Positions 35,720 through 44,543 of a stretch of DNA of 64,000 bases are shown here, piece by piece. The notes beneath the pieces are model-generated. The model was not told where the DNA came from. It saw only the letters and a list, made by a program, of their open reading frames with translations, and ran no database searches. The position numbers were made by a program, and so were the translations under genes. The stretch's first letter is position 1; every line of letters starts with the position of its first letter. Source of the stretch: Janibacter limosus NBRC 16128 (GTDB lineage Bacteria; Actinomycetota; Actinomycetes; Actinomycetales; Dermatophilaceae); assembly GCF_001570985.1 (NCBI RefSeq), contig NZ_BCSS01000009.1, forward strand, positions 28,945-92,944, in the 5' to 3' direction.

Positions 35720-37341
35720 GCTGGTCGCCCGAACCCGCCGTCGTCTTCGAGGACGTGACGCTCACCTACGACGACAGCGGCGCCCCCGCGCTCGCCCATG
35801 TCGACCTGGTGATCGAGGAGGGCGAGCTCGCGCTCGTCGTCGGCCGCACCGGGTCGGGCAAGTCGACCCTGCTGGGCGCGATCAACGGGCTCGTCCCCCA
35901 CTTCACCGGGGGTCACCTCACGGGCAGGGTCCTCGTCAGTGGGCGGGACACCGCGACGCACAAGCCCAGGGACCTCGCCGATGTCGTCGGCGTCGTGGGC
36001 CAGGACCCGCTCGCCGGTTTTGTCACCGAGACCGTCGAGGCCGAGCTCGCCTATGGCATGGAGCAGCTCGGGCTGCCCCCCGAGACCATGCGCCGCCGCG
36101 TCGAGGAGGTCCTCGACGTCATGGACATCGCCGACCTGCGCGATGCCCCTCTGCGTGACCTGTCCGGCGGTCAGCAGCAGCGTGTCGCGATCGGATCGGT
36201 CCTCACGCAGCACCCCCGCGTCATCGTCCTCGACGAGCCCACCTCCGCCCTCGACCCGACCGCGGCCGAGGACGTCCTGGCCGCGATCTCGCGCCTGGTC
36301 CACGACCTGTCGACGACCGTCATCGTCGCCGAGCACCGGATCGAGCGGGTCATCCACCACGCCGACTCGGTCATCCACGTCGTCGACGGTCGGGTCGAGC
36401 ACGGTGCGCCGGCGCAGATGATGGTCACCTCGAGCGTCGCCCCACCCGTGGTCGAGCTGGGCCGATGGGCCGGGTGGTCGCCCCTGCCGCTGTCGGTGCG
36501 CGATGCACGACGCGCGGCGGGCCCCCTTCGCCGGCAGATCGGTGAGATCCCCTCGCCCGCACCGCCACCGGAGCAGCCGGGCGGCCTCGAGGCGAAGGGA
36601 GTGACCGTCCGGCACGGCCGACTGGTCGCCGTCGACGACGTGGACCTGACGCTGCGCCCCGGGACCATCACCGCACTGATGGGCCGCAACGGCGCCGGCA
36701 AGTCCTCACTCCTGTGGGCCCTGCAGGGCTCGGGTGCCCGGTTCGCCGGGAGCGTGTCCCTCGACGGCACCGACCCCGCCGAGCTCAAGCCCGCAGCACG
36801 ACGCACGCTCGTCGGACTGGTGCCGCAAACACCCGGCGACCTGCTCTACCTCGAGAGCGTCGGGAGTGAGTGCGAGCGCGCCGACCTCGATGCCGGCGCC
36901 ACGGGCGGCACCTGCGCGGCGCTGCTCGAGGAGATCGCACCGGGCATCCCGGCCAGTCGCCACCCGCGCGACCTGTCCGAAGGACAGCGGCTCTCCCTCG
37001 TCCTCGCCGTCCAGCTCACCGCGGACCCCCCGGTCGTGCTGCTCGACGAGCCGACCCGAGGACTGGACTACACGGCCAAGGCCGCGCTGTCGCGGGCACT
37101 GCGCTCCCTGGTCGAGCGGGGCCGGGCGGTCCTGCTCTCCACGCACGACGTCGAGTTCGTCGCCGAGGCCGCCGACCGGGTCGTCATCATGGCCGACGGC
37201 GAGATCATCGCCGACGGGCCGACGGCGGATGTCGTCATGTCCTCCCCCGCCTTCGCGCCGCAGGTGGCCAAGGTCCTGGCCCCTGCCCCGGTGCTGACGG
37301 TCGCAGACGTCCGATCTGCCGTCCGGGACGGCTCGACATGA
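35716..37341 (+). CDS. ECF transporter ATPase, fused EcfA-EcfA'
   Basis: 541 residues with two ABC ATPase halves in one chain. First half: Walker A GRTGSGKST (43-51), signature LSGGQQQR and VIVLDEPTSALDP. Second half, from about 290: Walker A GRNGAGKSS, degenerate signature LSEGQRL and VVLLDEPTRGLDY. Together they form the ATP-hydrolysing dimer of an ECF importer. The ATG overlaps the ecfT stop codon by four bases and is preceded by GAAGGGAG. The first half ends in AEHRIERV, with the switch His present; the second has STHDVEF. Confidence 0.93.
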   Translation: MSWSPEPAVVFEDVTLTYDDSGAPALAHVDLVIEEGELALVVGRTGSGKSTLLGAINGLVPHFTGGHLTGRVLVSGRDTATHKPRDLADVVGVVGQDPLAGFVTETVEAELAYGMEQLGLPPETMRRRVEEVLDVMDIADLRDAPLRDLSGGQQQRVAIGSVLTQHPRVIVLDEPTSALDPTAAEDVLAAISRLVHDLSTTVIVAEHRIERVIHHADSVIHVVDGRVEHGAPAQMMVTSSVAPPVVELGRWAGWSPLPLSVRDARRAAGPLRRQIGEIPSPAPPPEQPGGLEAKGVTVRHGRLVAVDDVDLTLRPGTITALMGRNGAGKSSLLWALQGSGARFAGSVSLDGTDPAELKPAARRTLVGLVPQTPGDLLYLESVGSECERADLDAGATGGTCAALLEEIAPGIPASRHPRDLSEGQRLSLVLAVQLTADPPVVLLDEPTRGLDYTAKAALSRALRSLVERGRAVLLSTHDVEFVAEAADRVVIMADGEIIADGPTADVVMSSPAFAPQVAKVLAPAPVLTVADVRSAVRDGST

Positions 37342-38132
37342 GCACCACCACCGTGACCGGTCGTCGTGCGGTGGAGCTGCGGCCCCGCGCGGTGATCGCC
37401 ATCGCGATCACGAGCGTGGCGGGTCTCTTCGCCTTCCTCTGGCCCCTCTTCGTCTCCCCGGAGAGCGGACTCTCGCACTCCGGGGATGCGCCGCTCGTCT
37501 TCGCCGCGATCCTCATCGGCGTGCTCGCCGTCGTCCTGGCAGAGGTGAGCGACGGCGGGTTGGACACCAAGGCCGTCGCGATGCTCGGCGTGCTCTCGGC
37601 GGTGGGCGCCGCCCTTCGTCCCCTGGGTGCCGGAACGGCTGGTCTGGAGACCGTCTTCTTCCTGCTCGTCCTCGCCGGGAGGGTCTTCGGGCCCGGGTTC
37701 GGCTTCGTCCTCGGGGCGACGACCCTCGCCTCGAGCGCCCTCATCACGGCGGGTGTGGGTCCGTGGCTGCCCTTCCAGATGCTCGCCGCCGCGTGGGTCG
37801 GTCTCGGCGCGGGCCTGCTCCCGCGGGCGAAGGGAGCCACCGAGATCGTCATGCTGTGCTGCTACGGCGCGGTCAGCGGACTGCTCTACGGGGCGGCGCT
37901 GAACTTCTCCTTCTGGCCCTTCACCGTCCAGGGCGAGGAGGCGCTGAGCTTCGTCGCGGGAGCACCGATCGCGGAGAACCTCGCCCGATTCCTCGCCTTC
38001 GACCTGGCGACCTCGCTGGGCTGGGACCTCGTGCGTGCCCTGACCAATGTGGTGCTCATCGCCCTCACCGGTCGCGCGATCCTGACCTCGTTGCGCCGCG
38101 CCGCGCGGCGCGCCTCCTTCTCCTCGGGCTGA
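37338..38132 (+). CDS. ECF transporter substrate-binding S component
   Basis: 264-residue membrane protein with about six helices, overlapping the ATPase gene by four bases. The middle region (LETVFFLLVLAGRVFGPGFGFVLGA) has the sequence style of the generic ECF S-component family. In ECF systems this protein binds the vitamin inside the membrane. The cobalamin riboswitch at the operon head makes B12 or a corrinoid precursor the most likely ligand; nothing in the sequence alone proves it. Basic C-terminus RRAARRAS. Confidence 0.82.
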   Translation: MSTTTVTGRRAVELRPRAVIAIAITSVAGLFAFLWPLFVSPESGLSHSGDAPLVFAAILIGVLAVVLAEVSDGGLDTKAVAMLGVLSAVGAALRPLGAGTAGLETVFFLLVLAGRVFGPGFGFVLGATTLASSALITAGVGPWLPFQMLAAAWVGLGAGLLPRAKGATEIVMLCCYGAVSGLLYGAALNFSFWPFTVQGEEALSFVAGAPIAENLARFLAFDLATSLGWDLVRALTNVVLIALTGRAILTSLRRAARRASFSSG

Positions 38133-38156
38133 GGGGCGTCTGCGAGGATGACGGGC

Positions 38157-38696
38157 ATGCAGGCGGATCTGGACCGACAGGAAGCGTGGCTCAGCCACGA
38201 GGAGCTCGACGGTGTCCGCGGACGCGTGCCGATCCTCTACGTGGCCGCCGTCCCCGTGCGGGTCGCGGACAACGGTGACGTCGTCGGCGTCGGCCTGCTC
38301 CTGCGGGCCTCCGACACCGGCACCATGGACCGCGAGCTGATCGCTGGCCGGGTCAACTACCACGAGCGGGTGCGCGACGCCCTCGTGCGCCACCTGGAGA
38401 AGGACCTGGGTCCGATGGCCCTGCCGTCGATCCCCGCCTCACCGGTGCCCTTCACCGTGGCGGAGTTCTTCCCGACGCCGGGCGTCACCCCCTTCCACGA
38501 CCCACGACAGCACGCGGTGGCGCTGAGCTTCATCGTGCCGGTGCGCGGCGACTGCGCCCCGCAGCAGGACGCCCTCGACCTGGCCTGGCTCACCCCCGAC
38601 GAGGCCGGCGAGATCGGGCTGCAGGCCGAGATGTCCGGTGGTCACGGCGCACTGCTGCGTCAGGCACTCGCCCACCTGGGCGTCAACTCCTACTGA
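38157..38696 (+). CDS. Nudix-fold protein of the DUF4916 type, degenerate Nudix box
   Basis: About 179 residues. The fold resembles actinobacterial Nudix/DUF4916 proteins: WLSHEELDGVRGRVPILYVAAVPVR at the start and a C-terminal ALDLAWLTPDEA. The Nudix box aligns at about residues 62-84 as GRVNYHE..RHLEKDLG, but the catalytic REUxEE is RHLEKD, so two key glutamates are changed. It may bind rather than hydrolyse a nucleoside diphosphate, or work differently. ATG chosen for GAGG nine bases upstream; another ATG lies three codons earlier. Its 3' end overlaps the convergent marR-like gene by 14 bp. Confidence 0.68.
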   Translation: MQADLDRQEAWLSHEELDGVRGRVPILYVAAVPVRVADNGDVVGVGLLLRASDTGTMDRELIAGRVNYHERVRDALVRHLEKDLGPMALPSIPASPVPFTVAEFFPTPGVTPFHDPRQHAVALSFIVPVRGDCAPQQDALDLAWLTPDEAGEIGLQAEMSGGHGALLRQALAHLGVNSY

Positions 38697-39147
38697 CGCC
38701 GCTCCCCGGGTCGAAGGTGTCCTCGAGGCTCGTCAGTGCGTCCGCGAGCGCGGCGCGCTGGACGGGCGTGAGCGAACCCATCCGGTCGCCCATGGTGCGT
38801 CGTCGTGCCTCGTGCACGGCCGCCCAGACAGCATGTCCGGCCTCGGTCACGAGGACCACGCTCGCCCGACGATCCGCCGGGTCGGGCTGTCGCGCGACAT
38901 AGCCCTTGGCCTCGAGCGCGTCGACGACATCGGTCACCGAGCGCGGTGCGATGCGCAGGGCGTCGGCCAGGTCCCTCAGTCGTGGGGCGTCCTGCCGATC
39001 CGCGGCCACCCGCAGCGCGCGGGCCTCGTGCGGCGACAGGTCGTGCGCGGACAGGTCGACCATCCACGCCCGACGCAGCCCGCGAGCCACCCGCAGCAGC
39101 TGCTCACCGAGGTCCTCCGAGCCCTGACCGGGTGTCCGCGTCGTCAT
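38683..39147 (-). CDS. MarR family transcriptional regulator
   Basis: 154 residues with the MarR winged helix: LSPHEARALRVAAD, then RLRDLADALRIAPRSVTDVVDALEAKG as the helix-turn-helix and PADRRASVVLVTEAG as the wing. It probably represses the divergent ABC exporter until a drug or metabolite binds. The frame is open well upstream, but homology starts at this ATG. A palindrome (39185-39197) in the shared promoter is the likely binding site. Confidence 0.9.
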   Translation of the reverse strand: MTTRTPGQGSEDLGEQLLRVARGLRRAWMVDLSAHDLSPHEARALRVAADRQDAPRLRDLADALRIAPRSVTDVVDALEAKGYVARQPDPADRRASVVLVTEAGHAVWAAVHEARRRTMGDRMGSLTPVQRAALADALTSLEDTFDPGSGVSRS

Positions 39148-39165
39148 GGGTCCACGATATCCACG

Positions 39166-39197
39166 TTGCCACCTTCCCTCATAGTGAGGTAACCTCA
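39166..39197 (+). promoter_or_regulatory. Promoter of the ABC exporter with MarR-type operator
   Basis: TTGCCA (39166-39171) and TAACCT (39190-39195), 18 bases apart, form a likely sigma-70-type promoter toward the exporter. The inverted repeat TGAGG-TAA-CCTCA (39185-39197) covers the -10 box, flanked by TAGTG and CACTA. A repressor there would shut off the exporter. Confidence 0.6.
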
Positions 39198-39231
39198 GCA
39201 CTACGAATTGAGACAACCGAAAGGGGCCCGC

Positions 39232-41040
39232 ATGGACACCCCGAAGAACAGATCCCGCCGGATCGACCCGCAGGATCGCGCCCAGCTCGCCGAGAGCCCC
39301 GTGAGCGCCCGCCGGGTCATCGCCTACTTCCGCCCCCACCGCTGGCAGGTCGCCGTGGTCGTGGGCCTGATCGTGGCCAGCTCGCTGATCTCGATGGCCT
39401 CCCCCTTCCTCCTGCGCGCCATCATCGATGACGCCCTCCCCCACCAGGACGTGCGCCTGCTGCTCCTCGCCGTCGGCGGGATGCTGCTGGTCACGATCGC
39501 GACCGCGCTCATCGGCGTGCAGCAGACGTGGATCTCCACGCGCGTCGGACAAGCAGTCATGCACCGGCTGCGCACGGATGTCTTCACCCACCTGCAACGC
39601 CAGGCGATGAGCTTCTTCACCCGGACCCGCTCCGGCGAGATCCAGTCACGCATCACCCAGGACGTGGCCGGCATGCAGTCGATCGTCACGAGCACCGCCG
39701 TGTCGATCGCCTCCAACCTCACGACCGCGATCGCCACGGCCGTCGCGATGGTCGCCCTCAGCTGGCGACTGTCCCTGCTCTCCCTCCTCGTGCTCCCCCC
39801 GGCCATCTGGACCACGCGCAAGGTCGCCCTCGCCCGCCGCGAGATCACCGCCAAGCGCCAGCGCCGCCTGGCCGACCTGCAGGCGCAGGTCTCCGAAGAG
39901 CTGTCCGTGAGCGGTGCCCTGCTGTCCAAGACCCTCGGCACCGCCGAGCGCGGCGCTGCCGGCTTCACGCAGACCTCGACCGATCTCGTCGGGCTCGAGG
40001 TGCGCTCCGAGCTCGCCGGTCGCTGGCGGATGGCAACGATGTCGATCGTCTTCGCCGGGATCCCGGCCCTGATCTACCTGGCTGCCGGCCTGCCCGTGAC
40101 GAGCGGAGGCATGACGATCGGCACGATCATCGCCTTCACCACGCTGCAGTCGGGCATCTTCCGACCGATCATGGGCCTGCTCAATGTCGGTGCCTCGTGG
40201 GTCGCTTCGATGGCCCTCTTCAGCCGGGTCTTCGGCTATCTCGACCTCCAACCCGAGGTCGTCCCACCGCTGGAGCCGGTCGACATCGACCCCACGACCG
40301 TCCGCGGTGAGCTGCGCATCGACGGCGTCTCCTACGGATACCCCGACAGCGACCGGCTCGCGCTGGACGACGTGTCGGCCACCGTGCCGGCCGGCGCCCA
40401 CCTGGCTCTCGTCGGCGCCACCGGCAGCGGCAAGTCGACCTTGGCGTCGCTCCTCGTGCGCCTCGCCGACCCCACGACCGGGAGGGTCACCATCGACGGG
40501 GTCGACTTGCGCGACATCGACCCGCAGACGCTCACCCAGATCGTCGGCATCGTCACCCAGGAGACCTACCTCGCCCACGACACGATCCGGGCCAACCTCC
40601 AGCTCGCCGACCCCGACGCCACCGAGGCCCGACTGTGGCAGGCCCTCGCGACCGCCCAGGCCGCAGACCTCATCGCCGGGTTGCCCGATGGCCTGGACAC
40701 CGTCGTCGGAGCACGCGGTCACCGCTTCTCCGGTGGCGAGAAGCAGCGCATCGCGATCGCCCGCACACTCCTGCGCGACCCTGCGGTCCTCGTCCTCGAC
40801 GAGGCCACCAGCGCGCTGGACAACGACACCGAGCGTGAGCTGCAGACGGCGCTCGACGCCCTGGCCCGAGGCCGCACGACGGTCACCATCGCCCACCGGC
40901 TGAGCACCATCGAGTCCGCGGACGAGATCCTCGTCCTCGCGGGCGGACGGGTCGTCGAGCGAGGTGAGCACACCGCACTCGTCGCGAGCGGCGGTGCCTA
41001 CGCCCGGCTGGCGGGGAGTGACCTGGCCCTGACCGCCTGA
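39232..41040 (+). CDS. ABC exporter, fused membrane and ATPase domains (multidrug type)
   Basis: 602-residue half-transporter: about six membrane helices within residues 30-310, then an ATPase with Walker A GATGSGKST (about 395-403), the Q-loop VTQETYL, signature FSGGEKQR and Walker B VLVLDEATSALD, followed by the switch His in AHRLSTI. It works as a homodimer to export drugs, lipids or peptides. GAAAGGGG lies before the ATG. Divergence from the marR-like gene indicates drug-responsive expression. The substrate cannot be told. Confidence 0.93.
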   Translation: MDTPKNRSRRIDPQDRAQLAESPVSARRVIAYFRPHRWQVAVVVGLIVASSLISMASPFLLRAIIDDALPHQDVRLLLLAVGGMLLVTIATALIGVQQTWISTRVGQAVMHRLRTDVFTHLQRQAMSFFTRTRSGEIQSRITQDVAGMQSIVTSTAVSIASNLTTAIATAVAMVALSWRLSLLSLLVLPPAIWTTRKVALARREITAKRQRRLADLQAQVSEELSVSGALLSKTLGTAERGAAGFTQTSTDLVGLEVRSELAGRWRMATMSIVFAGIPALIYLAAGLPVTSGGMTIGTIIAFTTLQSGIFRPIMGLLNVGASWVASMALFSRVFGYLDLQPEVVPPLEPVDIDPTTVRGELRIDGVSYGYPDSDRLALDDVSATVPAGAHLALVGATGSGKSTLASLLVRLADPTTGRVTIDGVDLRDIDPQTLTQIVGIVTQETYLAHDTIRANLQLADPDATEARLWQALATAQAADLIAGLPDGLDTVVGARGHRFSGGEKQRIAIARTLLRDPAVLVLDEATSALDNDTERELQTALDALARGRTTVTIAHRLSTIESADEILVLAGGRVVERGEHTALVASGGAYARLAGSDLALTA

Positions 41041-41070
41041 CGCCCCACCCCCCTGCGTCAGGTCAGGGCA

Positions 41071-41835
41071 TCAGTCCTTGGTGAACTGGTCCTTGACCCG
41101 CGTCATGTCCTTGTGGTCCTTGGCGTAGGCGGCCTCGTAGGAGGGCGCCGTGCCGCCGAGGCGCGCGGGCAGGAAGCGCAGCTCGTCACCCGTGAGCTTC
41201 GGGTAGGCCGCGATGGTCTCGTCGAGCAACTGCTTCATGACCTCGCGCAGCTGCTGCGTGACGACGTTGATGTCATCATCGGGACCGACGTGGATCGGGT
41301 CACCGATGGTGATGTGGATCGGAAACTTGGTGCGGCCCAGGCGCTTGGGCACGTCCTTGGTCCAGATGCGGTGCGCACCCCAGACGATGGTCGGCAGGAT
41401 CGGCGTCCCCGACTCCTGCGCCATCCGAGCCGTGCCCTTCTTCAGCTCCTTGATCTCGAAGGAGCGCGACATGGTCGCTTCGGGGTAGACACCGACGACC
41501 TCCCCGTCCTGCAGCTTGGCCACGGCCTCCTTGAAGGCACTCGCGCCAGCGTGCCGGTCCACAGGGATGTGCTTGAGACCGCGCATGATCCGCCCGGCCA
41601 CCTTGTGCTGCCAGATCGACTTCTTGGCCATGAAGCGGACCCACCGGTGGCTCTTGCGCGCACCCAGACCGGCCAGGACGAAGTCGATGTAGCCGGTGTG
41701 GTTGATCGCCATCACGGCGCCCCCAGCCTTCGGGACGTGACGCTCACCCTTGATCGTGAAGCGATAGCCGTTCACGAGGAAGATGGTCCGGGCGAGGATG
41801 ATGATGGCTCGATACAAGGGCTCTGGGCGGCGCAT
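41071..41835 (-). CDS. 1-acyl-glycerol-3-phosphate acyltransferase family (PlsC-like)
   Basis: 254 residues. One N-terminal hydrophobic segment, then the acyltransferase motifs: NHTGYID (H-x4-D, catalytic), a GLKHIPVDRHAG block and YPEATMSR (substrate binding). It adds a second acyl chain in phospholipid synthesis or acylates a related glycerolipid. ATG chosen; a GTG two codons upstream is also possible. The last 60 residues extend beyond the catalytic domain with a charged tail. Divergent from valS. Confidence 0.9.
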   Translation of the reverse strand: MRRPEPLYRAIIILARTIFLVNGYRFTIKGERHVPKAGGAVMAINHTGYIDFVLAGLGARKSHRWVRFMAKKSIWQHKVAGRIMRGLKHIPVDRHAGASAFKEAVAKLQDGEVVGVYPEATMSRSFEIKELKKGTARMAQESGTPILPTIVWGAHRIWTKDVPKRLGRTKFPIHITIGDPIHVGPDDDINVVTQQLREVMKQLLDETIAAYPKLTGDELRFLPARLGGTAPSYEAAYAKDHKDMTRVKDQFTKD

Positions 41836-41921
41836 GGCCACAGACTACGGTCTGGCGCGGCGCCGTGGCAGGAGCGTGCCCGATTGGTGGGCTCGCCTCT
41901 CGCAATGGGAAGATCGGGCCC

Positions 41922-44543
41922 ATGACCGCGCACTCCCCTGCCCCTGACGCCACCCGCATCCCGGACCGTCCCTCGCTGGACGGCCTCGAGGACACGTGGG
42001 GCTCGGTATGGCGCGAGCAGGACACCTACTCCTTCGACCGCGAGGGTGCCCGCGAGCAGGTCTTCTCCATCGACACCCCGCCCCCGACGGCCAGCGGGTC
42101 GCTGCACATGGGGCATGTCTTCAGCTACACCCACACCGACTGCATGGCCCGCTACAAGCGGATGCAGGGGTTCAACGTCTTCTACCCGATCGGCTGGGAC
42201 GACAACGGCCTGCCGACGGAGAAGCGGGTGCAGAACTACTACGGCGTGCGGGGCGACTCCTCGCTGCCGTACGACCCGGACTTCACTCCCCCCTTCGAGG
42301 GGACGACCAGGACGATCAAGGCCGCCGAGCAGGTGCCGGTCAGCCGACAAAACTTCATCGAGCTGTGCGACGAGCTGACGGTGCGCGACGAGGAGGCCTT
42401 CGAGTCCCTCTTCCGCCGCCTCGGCTTCAGCCTCGACTGGAAGATCCAGTACCGCACCATCGACGAGCGTTCGCGCGCGACGGCGCAGACCGCCTTCCTG
42501 CGCAACCTCGCCCGCGGCGAGGCCTACACCGCCGAGGCGCCGGGTCTGTGGGATGTCACCTTCCAGACCGCCGTCGCCCAGGCCGAGCTCGAGGCTCGCG
42601 ACTACCCGGGCGCCTACCACCGCGTCGCCTTCCACGGCGCCGACGGACCGGTCCACATCGAGACCACCCGCCCCGAGCTGCTGCCGGCCTGCGTCGCCCT
42701 CATCGCCCACCCCGACGACGAGCGCTACCAAGCTCTCTTCGGCACCACCGTGACCTCCCCGATCTTCGGCGTCGAGGTGCCCGTCGTGGCCCACCGCGGG
42801 GCCGAGATGGACAAGGGCGCCGGCATCGCGATGTGCTGCACCTTCGGTGACCTCACCGATGTCATCTGGTGGCGCGAGCTGCAGCTGCCCACCCGCTCGA
42901 TCGTCACCCGCGCCGGTCGCATCCTCGGTGAGACACCGGAGTGGATCAGTGCCGCAGATGGCGCCGCCACCTTCGAGCAGATGTCCGGCAAGACCGTGCA
43001 CTCGGCCCGTGAGGTCGTCGTCGAGGCGCTGCGCGCGTCCGGCGACCTCGACGGTGAGCCGGAGAAGACCCAGCGCAAGGCCAACTTCTACGAGCGCGGC
43101 GAGAAGCCGCTGGAGATCGTCACTTCGCGTCAGTGGTACATCCGCAACGGCGGACGGGACGCCGAGCTCAACGAGGCGCTGCAGGCCCGCGGTGACGAGG
43201 TCGACTTCCACCCTGCCTTCATGAAGTCGCGCTACAAGAACTGGGTGGCGGGGCTCAACGGCGACTGGCTCATCTCGCGACAGCGCTTCTTCGGCATCCC
43301 GCTCCCCGTCTGGTACCCCCTCGACGGTGACGGCCAGCCGCAGTACGAGACCCCCCTCGTCCCCTCCGAGGACCAGCTGCCGATCGACCCCATGGCACAG
43401 GTCCCGCAGGGGTACACCCAGGAGCAGCGCGACCAGCCCGGCGGTTTCACCGGCGACCCCGATGTCATGGACACCTGGGCCACCTCGTCGCTGTCCCCGC
43501 AGATCGCCGGCGACTGGCTGGCCTCGGAGCGCGGAGAGAGCGACCTCTTCGACACGGTCTTCCCGATGGACGTGCGCCCGCAGGGGCACGACATCATCCG
43601 CACCTGGCTCTTCGCGACCGTCGTGCGCGCGCACCACGAGCACGGAGTCGCCCCCTGGAAGAACGCCGCGATCTCCGGGTGGATCCTCGACCCCGACCGC
43701 AAGAAGATGTCCAAGTCCAAGGGCAATGTCGTCACGCCCGAGGACGTCGTCGTCGAGCACAGCGCCGACGCGGTGCGCTACTGGGCCGCGTCGAGCCGCC
43801 TGGGCACCGACGCCGCGTACGACACGGGCCAGATGAAGATCGGCCGCCGCCTGGCGATCAAGCTGCTCAACGCGAGCAAGTTCGCCCTCGGCTTCGGCGA
43901 GGTCGACGGTGACCTCGCGAGCGCTGTCACCAACCCCCTCGACCAGTCGATGCTCGCCGCCCTGCGTCAGGTGATCGCCGAGGCCACTGCCGGCTTCGAG
44001 GCCTGGGACTACACCCGCAGCCTGTCGGTCACCGAGACCTTCTTCTGGACCTTCTGCGACGACTACATCGAGCTCATCAAGGACCGTGCGCACGGCAGCC
44101 AGGGGCAGGACCCCGTGGACACCGCCTCGGCCCGGGCCGCGCTGCGTCTGGCCCTCGACGCGCTGCTGCGCCTTCTCGCCCCGGTGCTGCCCTATGCCAC
44201 CGAAGAGGTCTGGTCATGGTGGAAGTCCGGCTCCGTGCACCGCGCCACCTGGCCCACCGTCGAGGAGCTGCCGACCGGCGGCGATCCGGCCGTGCTGGGT
44301 GCCGTCGGTGAGGCGCTGAGCCAGGTGCGCAAGGCCAAGTCGGACGCCAAGGTCGGCATGCGCAGCGAGATCACCGCTGCGACGCTGGTTGCTCCCACGG
44401 CGACCGCGGAGCTGGTGCGCGTCGGTGAGGCCGACCTGCGCGCGGCGGGCCGGCTCACCGGCAGCTTCGACCATGTCGAGGGCGACGAGGTGACGCTCAC
44501 CGACGTCGAGCTGATCCCCTTCGTCAAGCCTGCGAAGAACTGA
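41922..44543 (+). CDS. valS: Valyl-tRNA synthetase, archaeal-type branch
   Basis: 873 residues, class Ia synthetase. SGSLHMGHVFSYTHTD contains the HIGH motif, KKMSKSKGN the KMSKS loop, with a CP1 editing domain between. The block FYPIGWDDNGLPTEKRVQ and the absence of the C-terminal coiled-coil arm (the protein ends FVKPAKN) match the archaeal/rickettsial/spirochaetal ValRS type rather than the standard bacterial type. The ATG has GGAAG upstream. The 3' end overlaps the convergent gene by 20 bp. In many actinobacteria valS is next to clpX and folC; here it is near clpX but inverted. Confidence 0.94.
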   Translation: MTAHSPAPDATRIPDRPSLDGLEDTWGSVWREQDTYSFDREGAREQVFSIDTPPPTASGSLHMGHVFSYTHTDCMARYKRMQGFNVFYPIGWDDNGLPTEKRVQNYYGVRGDSSLPYDPDFTPPFEGTTRTIKAAEQVPVSRQNFIELCDELTVRDEEAFESLFRRLGFSLDWKIQYRTIDERSRATAQTAFLRNLARGEAYTAEAPGLWDVTFQTAVAQAELEARDYPGAYHRVAFHGADGPVHIETTRPELLPACVALIAHPDDERYQALFGTTVTSPIFGVEVPVVAHRGAEMDKGAGIAMCCTFGDLTDVIWWRELQLPTRSIVTRAGRILGETPEWISAADGAATFEQMSGKTVHSAREVVVEALRASGDLDGEPEKTQRKANFYERGEKPLEIVTSRQWYIRNGGRDAELNEALQARGDEVDFHPAFMKSRYKNWVAGLNGDWLISRQRFFGIPLPVWYPLDGDGQPQYETPLVPSEDQLPIDPMAQVPQGYTQEQRDQPGGFTGDPDVMDTWATSSLSPQIAGDWLASERGESDLFDTVFPMDVRPQGHDIIRTWLFATVVRAHHEHGVAPWKNAAISGWILDPDRKKMSKSKGNVVTPEDVVVEHSADAVRYWAASSRLGTDAAYDTGQMKIGRRLAIKLLNASKFALGFGEVDGDLASAVTNPLDQSMLAALRQVIAEATAGFEAWDYTRSLSVTETFFWTFCDDYIELIKDRAHGSQGQDPVDTASARAALRLALDALLRLLAPVLPYATEEVWSWWKSGSVHRATWPTVEELPTGGDPAVLGAVGEALSQVRKAKSDAKVGMRSEITAATLVAPTATAELVRVGEADLRAAGRLTGSFDHVEGDEVTLTDVELIPFVKPAKN

